64,000 nt of DNA from CAIQJJ01 sp964606085. Lineage in GTDB: Bacteria > Chloroflexota > Anaerolineae > Anaerolineales > UBA4823. The notes beneath the pieces are model-generated. The model did not search any database. It worked only from the letters and a program-made list of their open reading frames with translations, and was not told where the DNA came from. The stretch lies in NCBI GenBank assembly GCA_964606085.1, contig CAZSFD010000008.1:1-64000 (forward strand). Direction: 5' to 3'. Below, one piece after another: positions 35,270 to 43,959 of this stretch (its first letter is position 1; each line of letters starts with the position of its first letter). A program made the position numbers and the translations under genes.

Positions 35270-36297
35270 GGGATTTCCGGCAGGCCGCGCTGCTTGAGTA
35301 CCTCGTTGAGCAGCTTCAAGTCGTAAATGCCCGCCAGGTCGGGCTTCTCTTTGAGGAAACCGGCGGCAAAGGCGGCATCTGCCGCGGCGAAAAGCGAGGA
35401 TGCAATGGGGTCCCAGGTTGGGCGCATCCGCTCCCAGGCGGCGGCCAGCACGTCAGCGGCCAGCTTCTTGCCAGTCAGTTTTTCGATTTCCGCGTTGAGC
35501 AAAGCCTGAGCTTCGCCAGGGTTGGCAAGTTCCCATTCGGTGATCGCCACATGCGCTTCAAGCCAGGCTTGCACCAGGTCTGGGTGCGCCTGCAAAAAAC
35601 TCGTACTGACGATGATGTGCGCGGTGACGAAGTCGCCGTTCGGCCACAGGTCGCGCTCATCCAGAAAGACCTCGCCGCCGCCTTCCACCACCAGGCGGCT
35701 GGCCCACGGTTCTGGCACCCAGGCGCCGTCAATTTGGCCCTGTTTGAACAAATCCAAAATCTGCGGGTTTTGGGTAGGGATCACCGCCACATTGCCGCCA
35801 TTTTCGGTCGAATTTAAGCCGTTGGCGATCAGGTAGTTGCGCAGCGCCACATCTTGCGTGTTGCCCAATTGGGGGGTAGACAGGCGCTTGCCGGCCAAAT
35901 CTGCGGCGCTTTGGATGTTTGCCGCGGGGCGCACCACCAGGGCGGCGCCGGCGCTGGTGGCGCCCGCCACGATGCGCAGGGCTTCTCCCTTCGACTGCAC
36001 ATAGCCGTTGATGGCCGGGTTGGGGCCGATATAGGCCAGGTCAATCTGCCCGGCGAACAGCGCCTCAATCACCGATGGCCCGGCATTGAAGGATGTCGCC
36101 TCGATGGTCACGGCGTCGCCCAACGCCTGCTGAAAATCGCCCCTCGCCAGGCCAATCAGCGCCTGCGAGTGGGTGATGTTGGGGAAGTAGCCCACGCGCA
36201 TCGTTCCCCCACCCGAGGGGATGTCTGTTGCTGGCGAACAAGCCGCCAGCACGCTCAACAGAACGCACCCCAACAAGAAAAGTCTTTGTCGAATCAT
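35266..36297 (-). CDS. ABC transporter substrate-binding lipoprotein, SsuA/TauA/THI5-like
   Basis: 343 residues. A lipoprotein signal ends in LSVLAAC, giving the lipidated cysteine at about 20. The mature part shows the NMT1/THI5-like pattern MRVGYFPNITHSQALIGLARGDF, EALFAGQIDLAYIGPNPAIN and VVRPAANIQSAADLAGKRLS. This family binds aliphatic sulfonates, taurine, nitrate or thiamine precursors outside the membrane and hands them to the permease. It is the first gene of the operon, behind a consensus promoter at 36367-36395 and a dyad at 36349-36365. Confidence 0.9.
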   Translation of the reverse strand: MIRQRLFLLGCVLLSVLAACSPATDIPSGGGTMRVGYFPNITHSQALIGLARGDFQQALGDAVTIEATSFNAGPSVIEALFAGQIDLAYIGPNPAINGYVQSKGEALRIVAGATSAGAALVVRPAANIQSAADLAGKRLSTPQLGNTQDVALRNYLIANGLNSTENGGNVAVIPTQNPQILDLFKQGQIDGAWVPEPWASRLVVEGGGEVFLDERDLWPNGDFVTAHIIVSTSFLQAHPDLVQAWLEAHVAITEWELANPGEAQALLNAEIEKLTGKKLAADVLAAAWERMRPTWDPIASSLFAAADAAFAAGFLKEKPDLAGIYDLKLLNEVLKQRGLPEIP

Positions 36298-36348
36298 TTT
36301 ACCCTCCGCGAAAATCTATGAATGGGGTTCAGTCGCCCCGCCGAATAT

Positions 36349-36365
36349 ACGACTTATCTGGTCGT
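36349..36365. promoter_or_regulatory. Dyad ACGAC-N7-GTCGT over the ssu-type operon start site
   Basis: The arms are exact reverse complements. The site begins one base downstream of the minus-strand -10 box and covers the predicted transcription start, a typical repressor position. The Rrf2 regulator encoded at the end of the same operon is the natural candidate to bind it; this is inferred. Confidence 0.6.
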
Positions 36366-36366
36366 T

Positions 36367-36395
36367 ATTTTAGATCGTTCGTGAGGCATTGTCAA
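36367..36395 (-). promoter_or_regulatory. Sigma-70 type promoter of the ABC transporter operon
   Basis: On the minus strand a perfect -35 TTGACA (36390-36395) is separated by exactly 17 bp from the -10 TAAAAT (36367-36372). The transcription start is expected near 36360, about 60 bp before the ATG at 36297. Confidence 0.8.
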
Positions 36396-36456
36396 GTGCA
36401 GGGTTTTCTCAAAACCACTGGTTTTGGCAAACTCAGCCGGCGCGGCAGATTTCCAT

Positions 36457-36485
36457 TTGCATTCTGCCCATCGAACCCGTATAAT
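36457..36485 (+). promoter_or_regulatory. Sigma-70 type promoter of cellobiose phosphorylase gene
   Basis: -35 TTGCAT (36457-36462), 17-bp spacer, and perfect -10 TATAAT (36480-36485). The start site should be near 36492, just before the palindromic operator at 36503. Confidence 0.75.
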
Positions 36486-36502
36486 CGGCCCAAAGCGCTG
36501 AG

Positions 36503-36514
36503 GTAAGCGCTTAC
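36503..36514. promoter_or_regulatory. LacI-family-type operator GTAAGCGCTTAC
   Basis: A perfect 12-bp palindrome centred on CG, with the AAGCGCTT core typical of LacI/GalR-family operators. It lies about 11 bp downstream of the predicted start site and 30 bp before the cellobiose phosphorylase ATG, so a bound repressor would block transcription. No LacI-family gene is in the window. Confidence 0.65.
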
Positions 36515-36543
36515 GCACATCTCCTCCCAGAAAGGCTTTCCCC

Positions 36544-39084
36544 ATGAAATACGGATACTTTGATGATCAGGCCCGCGAATATGTGATCACCCGTCCCGAC
36601 ACCCCCCTGCCGTGGATCAACTACCTCGGCTGCGAAGATTATTTCGGGTTGATTTCGAACACCGGCGGCGGCTACTCCTTCTACCGCGATGCCCGCCTGC
36701 GCCGCATCACCCGCTACCGCTACAACAATGCCCCCTTCGATGTCGGCGGACGATACATCTACCTGCGCGACAACGTGATGGGTCGGGGCGACCCTTCTGG
36801 TGTAAATTCGAGTACGGGACAGGCAAACACGGGTCGCCCCTACTGGTCACCTTCCTGGCAGCCCACCCAAGCGGCCCTCAACGATTACACCTGCCGCCAC
36901 GGCATGGGCTACACCACCATTGGTTCCACCTACACCGGCATCCGCGCCGAAACGCGCTACTTCGTGCCGCTGGGGCAAAACCTGGAAATCTGGCAGCTCA
37001 CCGTTACCAACAACCGCCTCGAAGCGGCTGATCTGTCGGTCTTTTCTGCAATTGAGTTTGCCCTGTGGGATGGCTGGGACGACCAGACCAACTTCCAGCG
37101 CAACTTCTCCATCGGCCAGGTCGAAATCGAAGACGAAGTGATCTATCACAAGACCGAATACCGCGAGCGCCGTGACCACATCGCCTACTTCGCCTGCTCC
37201 GAGCCGCTGGCCGGCTTCGACACGCAACGCGACACCTTCCTGGGCGGCTACCGCGGCTGGGATCGCCCGCTTGCCGTCGAACGCGGCCAGTCATTCAACT
37301 CCGAAGCACACGGCTGGGCCGTGATGGGTTCGCACCACGTCAAGATCATCCTCGCCCCCGGCGAAAGCCGCGAAATCCGCTTTGTGTTGGGCTACCACGA
37401 GAACCCCAAAGACGCCAAGTTCGACCCGCCCGGCTCGCAGACGGTCAACAAGCGCCTGGTCAAACCGGTGATCGCCAAATATCTCGACAAGGCCAATGTA
37501 GATGCCGCTTTTGCTGAATTGCAGACTTACTGGGACAGCCTGCTCGGCGTCTACCAGGTGCAATCGCCCGACGTTCACGTCAACCGCATGGTCAACATCT
37601 GGAATGCCTACCAGTGCATGGCTACCTTCAACATGAGCCGCTCGGCCTCGTTCTACGAAAGCGGCATCGGGCGCGGCCTGGGCTTCCGCGATTCCAACCA
37701 GGATTTGCTCGGTTTCGTGCAGATGGTGCCAACCCGCGCCCGCCAGCGCCTGCTCGATTTAGCCGCCACCATGCTGCCCAGTGGCGGGGCGTACCATCAG
37801 TATCAACCGCTCACCAAGCGCGGCAACAACGACGTCGGCTCCAACTTCAACGACGATCCCCATTGGATGATCATTGCCGTGGCCGCCTACATCAAGGAAA
37901 CCGGCGACTGGTCGGTTCTCAGCGAAATGGTCACCTACGACAACGCCCCTGGCAGCGAAACCACGCTCTACGAACACCTGGAGCGTGCCATCCAATACAC
38001 GCTCGACCGCATCGGCCCGCACGGCCTGCCCCTCATCGGCCGCGCCGACTGGAACGACTGCCTGAACCTGAACTGCTATTCCGACACCCCCGGCCAATCC
38101 TTCCAGACCACCACCAACAAAGAAGGCAAGACTGCCGAGAGCGGCTTTATTGCCGGGTTGTTTGTGCATTCGTGCAAGGAGATGGCGGAATTGGCGAAGC
38201 GATATTCGTTAATCGAAAATCGTCCGTCGAATAACGAATTATCGAATAACCATTCTCGCAGTGCAGATGAATACCTAGCCCTCGCTGCCAACATGACCCA
38301 AACCATTTATGAACACGCCTGGGATGGCGAATGGTTCTTGCGCGCCTACGATGACGGCGGGAATAAAGTTGGCTCGAAGGAGTGCGTGGAAGGGCAGATT
38401 TTCATCGAGCCGCAGGGATACAACGTCATCGCCGGGGTGGGCCTGGAAAACGGCTACGCCCAGAAAGCGCTCGATTCCGTCAATAAGCGCCTGGCCACCA
38501 GGCATGGCATCGTGTTACAGCAGCCGGCTTACTCGCAGTATTACCTGAATTTGGGCGAGATTTCGTCTTACCCCCCCGGCTACAAAGAAAACGCCGGTAT
38601 CTTCTGTCACAACAACCCGTGGGTGATCGTGGCCGAGACGAAGGTGGGCAATGGCGACCGGGCGCTCGATTACTACCTGCGCATCTGCCCCTCCGCCCGC
38701 GAGGAGATCAGCGACATCCACCGCACCGAACCCTACGTCTTCCCGCAGATGATCGCCGGGCGCGACGCCCCCACCCACGGCGAGGCCAAGAACTCCTGGT
38801 TGACCGGCACCGCCTCGTGGACGTATGTTTCCGTCTCGCAGTACATCCTCGGCATCCGCCCGACGTATGAGGGCCTGCAAGTAGCCCCGGTCATCCCGCT
38901 GCGTTGGGCCGGTTTCACGGCTACCCGCAAGCTACAAGGCGTGACCTACCACATCGAGGTGGTACGCCAGGGGCCGGGCAATAACGTCAGCCTGGCCGTA
39001 GATGGCAAGGCCATCGAAGGCAATGTGGTGCCGCGACCGGCGGCAGGTGTTCGCGAAGTCCAGGTGAAAGCGGTATTAGCATAG
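36544..39084 (+). CDS. Cellobiose phosphorylase, GH94
   Basis: 846 residues, slightly longer than the usual 810-820. The N-terminus (MKYGYFDDQAREYVITRPDT, PWINYLGCEDYFGLISNTGGGYS) is characteristic of cellobiose phosphorylase. The catalytic acid lies in GRADWNDCLNL (Asp502 region) and the glycine-rich GIGRGLGFRDSNQD supports substrate binding. It splits cellobiose with phosphate into glucose 1-phosphate and glucose in the cytosol, saving ATP. Residues about 552-578 (RYSLIENRPSNNELSNNHSR) derive from AT-rich repeat-like DNA and look like an in-frame insertion compared with relatives, explaining the extra length. The gene has its own promoter and operator and is followed by a cytosolic GH5. Confidence 0.93.
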   Translation: MKYGYFDDQAREYVITRPDTPLPWINYLGCEDYFGLISNTGGGYSFYRDARLRRITRYRYNNAPFDVGGRYIYLRDNVMGRGDPSGVNSSTGQANTGRPYWSPSWQPTQAALNDYTCRHGMGYTTIGSTYTGIRAETRYFVPLGQNLEIWQLTVTNNRLEAADLSVFSAIEFALWDGWDDQTNFQRNFSIGQVEIEDEVIYHKTEYRERRDHIAYFACSEPLAGFDTQRDTFLGGYRGWDRPLAVERGQSFNSEAHGWAVMGSHHVKIILAPGESREIRFVLGYHENPKDAKFDPPGSQTVNKRLVKPVIAKYLDKANVDAAFAELQTYWDSLLGVYQVQSPDVHVNRMVNIWNAYQCMATFNMSRSASFYESGIGRGLGFRDSNQDLLGFVQMVPTRARQRLLDLAATMLPSGGAYHQYQPLTKRGNNDVGSNFNDDPHWMIIAVAAYIKETGDWSVLSEMVTYDNAPGSETTLYEHLERAIQYTLDRIGPHGLPLIGRADWNDCLNLNCYSDTPGQSFQTTTNKEGKTAESGFIAGLFVHSCKEMAELAKRYSLIENRPSNNELSNNHSRSADEYLALAANMTQTIYEHAWDGEWFLRAYDDGGNKVGSKECVEGQIFIEPQGYNVIAGVGLENGYAQKALDSVNKRLATRHGIVLQQPAYSQYYLNLGEISSYPPGYKENAGIFCHNNPWVIVAETKVGNGDRALDYYLRICPSAREEISDIHRTEPYVFPQMIAGRDAPTHGEAKNSWLTGTASWTYVSVSQYILGIRPTYEGLQVAPVIPLRWAGFTATRKLQGVTYHIEVVRQGPGNNVSLAVDGKAIEGNVVPRPAAGVREVQVKAVLA

Positions 39085-39088
39085 CCAA

Positions 39089-39114
39089 GTATGGCGACAT
39101 TAATTTCGCCATAC
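39089..39114 (+). other. Hairpin between GH94 and GH5 genes
   Basis: Arms 39089-39097 and 39106-39114 pair over 9 bp around an 8-nt AT-rich loop. No T-run follows, so it is more likely an mRNA processing or stability element than a terminator. Confidence 0.5.
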
Positions 39115-39130
39115 AGAAAGAATATCCCCT

Positions 39131-40180
39131 ATGGAAAAGATCACCTATTATTCTGGCCTCAACCTCGGCGGCTGGATTTCGCAATATAAAGAATACGACC
39201 ACGAACACTTCAAAACCTTCATCACCGCCCCCGACATCCGCCGCATTGCCGATTGGGGCTTCGACCACGTGCGCCTGCCGGTGGATTATCCCGTTTTGGA
39301 AGATGACGCCGCGCCAGGCGTGTACAAAGAAAGCGGCCTGGCGTATGTGGATGCCTGCATCGAATGGTGTAAGGCCAACGGGCTGGGCGTCGTACTCGAT
39401 CTGCACCATGCCCCCGGTTACAGCTTCACGCAAACGCTGGAAGGGCAACCCGCCGGATTCCCGCTCTTCGACGATCCGGCGCAAAGCCAGCGCTTCATTG
39501 ACCTGTGGGTGATGCTGGCTACACGCTACAAAGGCGAAGGGCAAGGTGTTGTCCTGGAACTGCTCAACGAGATCGTCCTGCCCGACGTGACCCCGTGGAA
39601 CACGCTGGCCGCCCGCGCCGTGCAGTCCATCCGCCAGGTGGCCCCGGCCAGCCCGATTATGATCGGCGGCAATTACTACAATTCCGCCAGCGAACTGGCC
39701 AACATCGCCCTGGTGGATGACCCCCACATCGTTTACACCTTCCACTACTACGAGCCGCTGCTCTTCACGCACCAAAAGGCCTATTGGTCACGCGTCAACC
39801 GCGACCACAACACCACGGTGGAATATCCCGGAAGCGTGCCAGGGCTGGGCGAGTTGTTCGAGCGCAAGCCAGAATATCGCAGCATGCACGAACGCTTTTT
39901 GACGCAGTATATGGATCAGGCGCTTTTGCGTGAGTATCTGCAACCGGTGGTAGATTTCATCGAGAAAACCGGTCACACGCCTTATTGCGGCGAATACGGC
40001 GTGTACGAACTGGCCCCCATGCCCAGCCGCCTGAATTGGTATCGCGATTTCCTGGCGCTGCTGAACGAATCAGGCGTCGGGCGTGCTGCCTGGTCTTACA
40101 AGGGAATGGGCTTTGGGCTGGTAGATACTGCCGGCAAGGTGATCAGCGACGAACTGCTGCGCGTGGTCAGCGGTCGCTAA
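39131..40180 (+). CDS. Cytoplasmic GH5 glycoside hydrolase (beta-glucanase/glucosidase-like)
   Basis: 349 residues with no signal peptide. The barrel starts GLNLGGWISQY, with FDHVRLPVDYPVL and VVLDLHHAPGYSF, as in GH5 enzymes of the exo-beta-1,3-glucanase/endoglucanase type. The acid/base is Glu147 (LELLNEIVLPD) and the nucleophile Glu288 (YCGEYGVYE); HYYEPLLFTHQ supplies other active-site residues. Because it is cytosolic and lies 46 bp after cellobiose phosphorylase, it probably trims short imported beta-glucan oligosaccharides. Exact linkage preference cannot be told. Confidence 0.85.
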   Translation: MEKITYYSGLNLGGWISQYKEYDHEHFKTFITAPDIRRIADWGFDHVRLPVDYPVLEDDAAPGVYKESGLAYVDACIEWCKANGLGVVLDLHHAPGYSFTQTLEGQPAGFPLFDDPAQSQRFIDLWVMLATRYKGEGQGVVLELLNEIVLPDVTPWNTLAARAVQSIRQVAPASPIMIGGNYYNSASELANIALVDDPHIVYTFHYYEPLLFTHQKAYWSRVNRDHNTTVEYPGSVPGLGELFERKPEYRSMHERFLTQYMDQALLREYLQPVVDFIEKTGHTPYCGEYGVYELAPMPSRLNWYRDFLALLNESGVGRAAWSYKGMGFGLVDTAGKVISDELLRVVSGR

Positions 40181-40200
40181 ACGCACTGCACCACCACAAA

Positions 40201-40242
40201 AAACAACGCCCCTGTTCGAGCGCTCGAACAGGGGCGTTGTTT
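40201..40242. terminator. Bidirectional terminator, 42-bp perfect palindrome
   Basis: Arms 40201-40220 and 40223-40242 are exact complements around CG, with A-tracts on the left and T residues on the right, giving a GC-rich hairpin with T-runs in both directions. It separates the convergent GH5 and PEPCK genes. Confidence 0.9.
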
Positions 40243-40255
40243 CATGCCAGGGCGA

Positions 40256-42097
40256 TCACAGACAGCCCATCCATTTGGCCGGCGAGCGCACCAGGCTGGC
40301 CAGCAGCAATTGGCGGATGAAGACCAACTCTTTGGGCAGCTTATCGGCCAGTTTGACGAACAGGTCTTCTTGCAAGAGCAGTTCATTCAGCCACTGTTGG
40401 CGGTCAACGGCCATCAGTTCGGCAAATTGTTCGCGTCCGAAGTTTTTCAACCCGGTCAGGATCAGGTCATTGTAGCTCGGCATGTAACCGAGCGGGCTTT
40501 CAACCGCCCCAGCCTTGCCGTTGACGCGCTGGACGATCCAGTGCAGCACGCGCATATTTTCGCCATAACCATCCCACAGCCATTTCCCGGCGGCATCTTT
40601 GCGGAACCAGTTGACGCTGAAGATGGCGGGCGGGTTGACAATCTGGCGGCCAAAACCGAGCCAGTGATTGATGTAATCGGCCATGTGGTAGCCAGCGAAA
40701 GGCAGCATGGCAAACGGGTCACGGCGCACCTGGCCCACCTGCCCGGCCGCCGCGGCCGTGGTTTCAGAGCCCATGGTGGAGGCCAGGTAAACGCCAGCCG
40801 CCCAGTTGGCCGCCTGGTAGACCAACGGCACCGTGGTGGTGCGGCGTCCACCGAAGATGAAGGCTTTGATCGGCACACCGGCGGGGTCTTCCCAGCGCGG
40901 GTCAATCGAAGGGCACTGGCTGGCCGGGGCGGTGAAGCGGGCGTTGGGGTGCGCCGCCGGACGGCCACAATCGGGCGTCCAATCCTGGCCTTTCCAGTCA
41001 ATCAGATGGGCGGGCGGGGTTTTGGTCATGCCTTCCCACCACACATCGCCATCGTCGGTCATGGCAACGTTGGTGAAGATGCAATTGGCATACAGGGTGG
41101 CCATGGCGTTGGGGTTGGTGCTGTCTGAAGTGCCGGGGGCCACGCCAAAGTAGCCATATTCGGGGTTGATGGCGTAAATCTGCCCATCGGGGCCAGGCTT
41201 GATCCAGGCAATGTCGTCGCCAACGGTCGTCACTTTCCAGCCTGTGAAATCAGCGGGCGGGATCAGCATGGCCAGGTTGGTCTTGCCGCATGCCGAGGGG
41301 AACGCCGCGCCAACGTAGGTCTTCTCGCCTTCAGGCGATTCGACGCCGAGGATCAGCATGTGTTCGGCCAGCCAGCCTTCATCACGCGCCAGGGTGGAGG
41401 CGATGCGCAGGGCGAAGCATTTTTTGCCCAGCAGGGCATTGCCGCCATAACCTGAGCCAAACGACCAGATGGCGTGTTCTTCGGGGAAGTGGACGATGTA
41501 TTTGTTGTCGGCGTTGCAGGGCCAGGGGACGTCGGTTTGACCAGCGGCGAGCGGCGCGCCGACCGAATGCAGGCAGGGGACGAAATCGCCGTCGGCGCCT
41601 AATACATCCCACACCTGGCTGGTCATGCGGGTCATAATGCGCATGTTGACGACCACGTAGGGCGAATCGGTCAGTTCGATGCCGCAGTGCGAAATGTACG
41701 AACCGAGCGGGCCCATGCTGAAGGGGATCACATACATCGTGCGGCCGCGCATCGAGCCGTTGAACAGGCCGGTGAGGGTGGCCTTCATGGCTGCCGGGGC
41801 CATCCAGTTGTTGGTGGGGCCGGCGTCTTCCTGCTTGAGGCTGCAAATGAAGGTGCGGTCTTCGACGCGGGCCACATCGGCGGGGTCTGAGCGGCAGAGA
41901 AAGCTGTTGGGGCGCTTCTCCGCATTCAGGCGGATGAATGTGCCCGAGGCGACCATCTGCTCGCACAGACGGTCATACTCCTCTTGCGAGCCATCACAAA
42001 AATAAACCTGGTCGGGCTGGCACATGGCAGCCATTTCTTCGATCCAGGCGCGTGCCTGGGGGTTTTGGACATAACCGGGGAATTCAATCTGAGGCAT
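40256..42097 (-). CDS. pckG: Phosphoenolpyruvate carboxykinase (GTP)
   Basis: 613 residues, standard for the GTP-dependent form. It holds the kinase-1a motif FPSACGKTNLAML with the phosphate-binding lysine, the metal-site stretch TTVGDDIAWIK, FGGRRTTTVPLV, and NWFRKDAAGKWLWDGYGEN near the C-terminus. It converts oxaloacetate and GTP to phosphoenolpyruvate, CO2 and GDP in the cytosol, linking the TCA cycle to gluconeogenesis, or runs in reverse for anaplerosis during sugar fermentation. An AGGAG ribosome site precedes the ATG. Confidence 0.97.
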   Translation of the reverse strand: MPQIEFPGYVQNPQARAWIEEMAAMCQPDQVYFCDGSQEEYDRLCEQMVASGTFIRLNAEKRPNSFLCRSDPADVARVEDRTFICSLKQEDAGPTNNWMAPAAMKATLTGLFNGSMRGRTMYVIPFSMGPLGSYISHCGIELTDSPYVVVNMRIMTRMTSQVWDVLGADGDFVPCLHSVGAPLAAGQTDVPWPCNADNKYIVHFPEEHAIWSFGSGYGGNALLGKKCFALRIASTLARDEGWLAEHMLILGVESPEGEKTYVGAAFPSACGKTNLAMLIPPADFTGWKVTTVGDDIAWIKPGPDGQIYAINPEYGYFGVAPGTSDSTNPNAMATLYANCIFTNVAMTDDGDVWWEGMTKTPPAHLIDWKGQDWTPDCGRPAAHPNARFTAPASQCPSIDPRWEDPAGVPIKAFIFGGRRTTTVPLVYQAANWAAGVYLASTMGSETTAAAAGQVGQVRRDPFAMLPFAGYHMADYINHWLGFGRQIVNPPAIFSVNWFRKDAAGKWLWDGYGENMRVLHWIVQRVNGKAGAVESPLGYMPSYNDLILTGLKNFGREQFAELMAVDRQQWLNELLLQEDLFVKLADKLPKELVFIRQLLLASLVRSPAKWMGCL

Positions 42098-42199
42098 GAG
42101 TTTCTCCTGTGGGGCGAGTTTGGGTCAAGTATACAATAAGTCCGCCGGCGCGACTATGTGTTAAGCAACCCGCTTGAGGTGTGATCGTTTCGTATACTT

Positions 42200-43819
42200 T
42201 CACGAACCAGCCGCCCACGGTTTCAGCCCATCCACGGCAGCGCTTTCGATGACCAATCCCGTTTTGTAGCGTGCCATGAAGGCGGCAAAGCCAGCCACAT
42301 CGGTCGGGTTGGGTGCGACGGTTGTGCTGTGTTCACTGGCAAAAACGTGATCGGTGAGATAGGCTTCCAGGGGTTGATCGGCTGCCTTACGGAGACGATA
42401 CGCAGCCAACAAAGCAATCCCCCATGCGCCGCCCTCGCCAGCAGTCTCCATCACCGCAACGGGGACATTCATCGCCGCCGCCATGATCTGCTGGCCCACG
42501 CCCCGGGTTTTGAAGAACCCGCCGTGGCCGAGAATCTGGTCAATTTTGACCTGTTCGCGTTCGAACAAAATGTCGAGACCGATCTTCAACGCCCCAAGCG
42601 CCGAAAACAAATGCACGCGCATGAAGTTTGCCAGGGTAAAGCGGCTTTCGGGCGTGCGCACGAACAAGGGCCGCCCCTCGGCAATGTGCGTGATATGCTC
42701 ACCCGCAAAGTAATTGTAGGAGAGCAAGCCACCGCCATCGGCATCGCCAGCAAGCGCCCGGTTGAAGAGCAGTTCGAACAAGCGGGATTCGCTCACCTCT
42801 ACCCCCAACGCCTGGGTAAACTCGTGGAAGAGCGCCACCCAGGCATTGAGATCGGACGTGCAGTTGTTACTATGCACCATCGCCACCGGCTTGCCGGTGG
42901 GCGTCGTCACCATGTCTATTTCGGGGTAAAGCTGCGCAAGGGCCTTCTCCAACACAATCATGGCAAAGACGGATGTGCCAGCCGAAACATTGCCGGTGCG
43001 TTCGGCCACGCTGTTGGTGGCAACCATGCCCGTGCCAGCGTCACCCTCCGGCGGGCAGAGCGGAATGCCCGCTTGCAATTGCCCGCTGGGATCGAGCAGC
43101 CGGGCGCCTTCTTCGGTTAAAACGCCCGCCGCATCGCCAGCCAGCAGCACCCGTGGCAAGATGTCTTGCAGTTTCCAGGGGATTTTTTCGGCGGCCAGCA
43201 GCCCATTGAATTGGGCCAGCATGGCTTGATCGTAATCGTTGGTCAGGCTGTCTATGGGAAACATGCCCGAGGCCTCGCCAATGCCCAGCACTTTTTGGCC
43301 GGTCAGCTTCCAGTGAACATAACCCGCCAGCGTGGTCTGATGGTCAATGTCGCGGAGATGGGGTTCATGGTTCAAGATGGCCTGGTAAAGGTGGGCAATA
43401 CTCCAGCGCTGGGGAATGTTGAACTGGAACAGATCGGTCAACTGCGCGGCGGCCTGACCGGTGATGGTGTTGCGCCAGGTGCGGAACGGCACGAGCAGGT
43501 TGCCAGCCGAATCGAAAACCAGGTAGCCGTGCATCATGGCGCTGAAGCCCATGGCGCCCACCGTCTTGAGCGGGACGCCGAACTGCGCCAGCACTGCGCT
43601 GCTGAGTTGGCGATAGCTTTCCTGCAAGCCTGTCCAGACATCTTCAAGGCGATAGGTCCAAACCCCGTTTTCGTAACGGTTCTCCCACTCGAAATTGCCT
43701 GAGGCAAGCGGTTTGTGGTCCTCGCCGATCAGCACGGCCTTGATGCGCGTCGAGCCAAGCTCGATGCCCAGAACGGTCTTGCCATGTTCAATGGCGGTTT
43801 GCATAGCTTGTTGTGTCAT
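42200..43819 (-). CDS. FGGY-family carbohydrate kinase (xylulokinase-like)
   Basis: 539 residues from the ATG at 43819, which has CAGGAG 8 nt upstream; eight further codons upstream are disfavoured. Motifs: GIELGSTRIKAVLIGED for the first phosphate loop, GFSAMMHGYLVFD, TWRNTITG, PEGDAGTGMVATNSVAERTGNVSAGTS, and LGHGGFFKTRGVGQQIMAAA plus METAGEGGAWGIALLAAYR for ATP binding. FGGY kinases phosphorylate pentuloses, polyols or related sugars; this subgroup is often named xylulokinase without proof. With GH10 xylanase and GH29 in the window, a pentose or deoxy-sugar substrate is plausible. Confidence 0.85.
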   Translation of the reverse strand: MTQQAMQTAIEHGKTVLGIELGSTRIKAVLIGEDHKPLASGNFEWENRYENGVWTYRLEDVWTGLQESYRQLSSAVLAQFGVPLKTVGAMGFSAMMHGYLVFDSAGNLLVPFRTWRNTITGQAAAQLTDLFQFNIPQRWSIAHLYQAILNHEPHLRDIDHQTTLAGYVHWKLTGQKVLGIGEASGMFPIDSLTNDYDQAMLAQFNGLLAAEKIPWKLQDILPRVLLAGDAAGVLTEEGARLLDPSGQLQAGIPLCPPEGDAGTGMVATNSVAERTGNVSAGTSVFAMIVLEKALAQLYPEIDMVTTPTGKPVAMVHSNNCTSDLNAWVALFHEFTQALGVEVSESRLFELLFNRALAGDADGGGLLSYNYFAGEHITHIAEGRPLFVRTPESRFTLANFMRVHLFSALGALKIGLDILFEREQVKIDQILGHGGFFKTRGVGQQIMAAAMNVPVAVMETAGEGGAWGIALLAAYRLRKAADQPLEAYLTDHVFASEHSTTVAPNPTDVAGFAAFMARYKTGLVIESAAVDGLKPWAAGS

Positions 43820-43959
43820 TTTTTCATCTCCTGATCGCTCCAATGATTTCTCCCTTCAACGGGTCGGGCAAAACTGCAACCGATCATATCATGCCATCAT
43901 CCTATTTCGAGCAGCCATCCATGGCTTTTATTTCCAGGGGGGAGACGCCTGCTTCTTTG

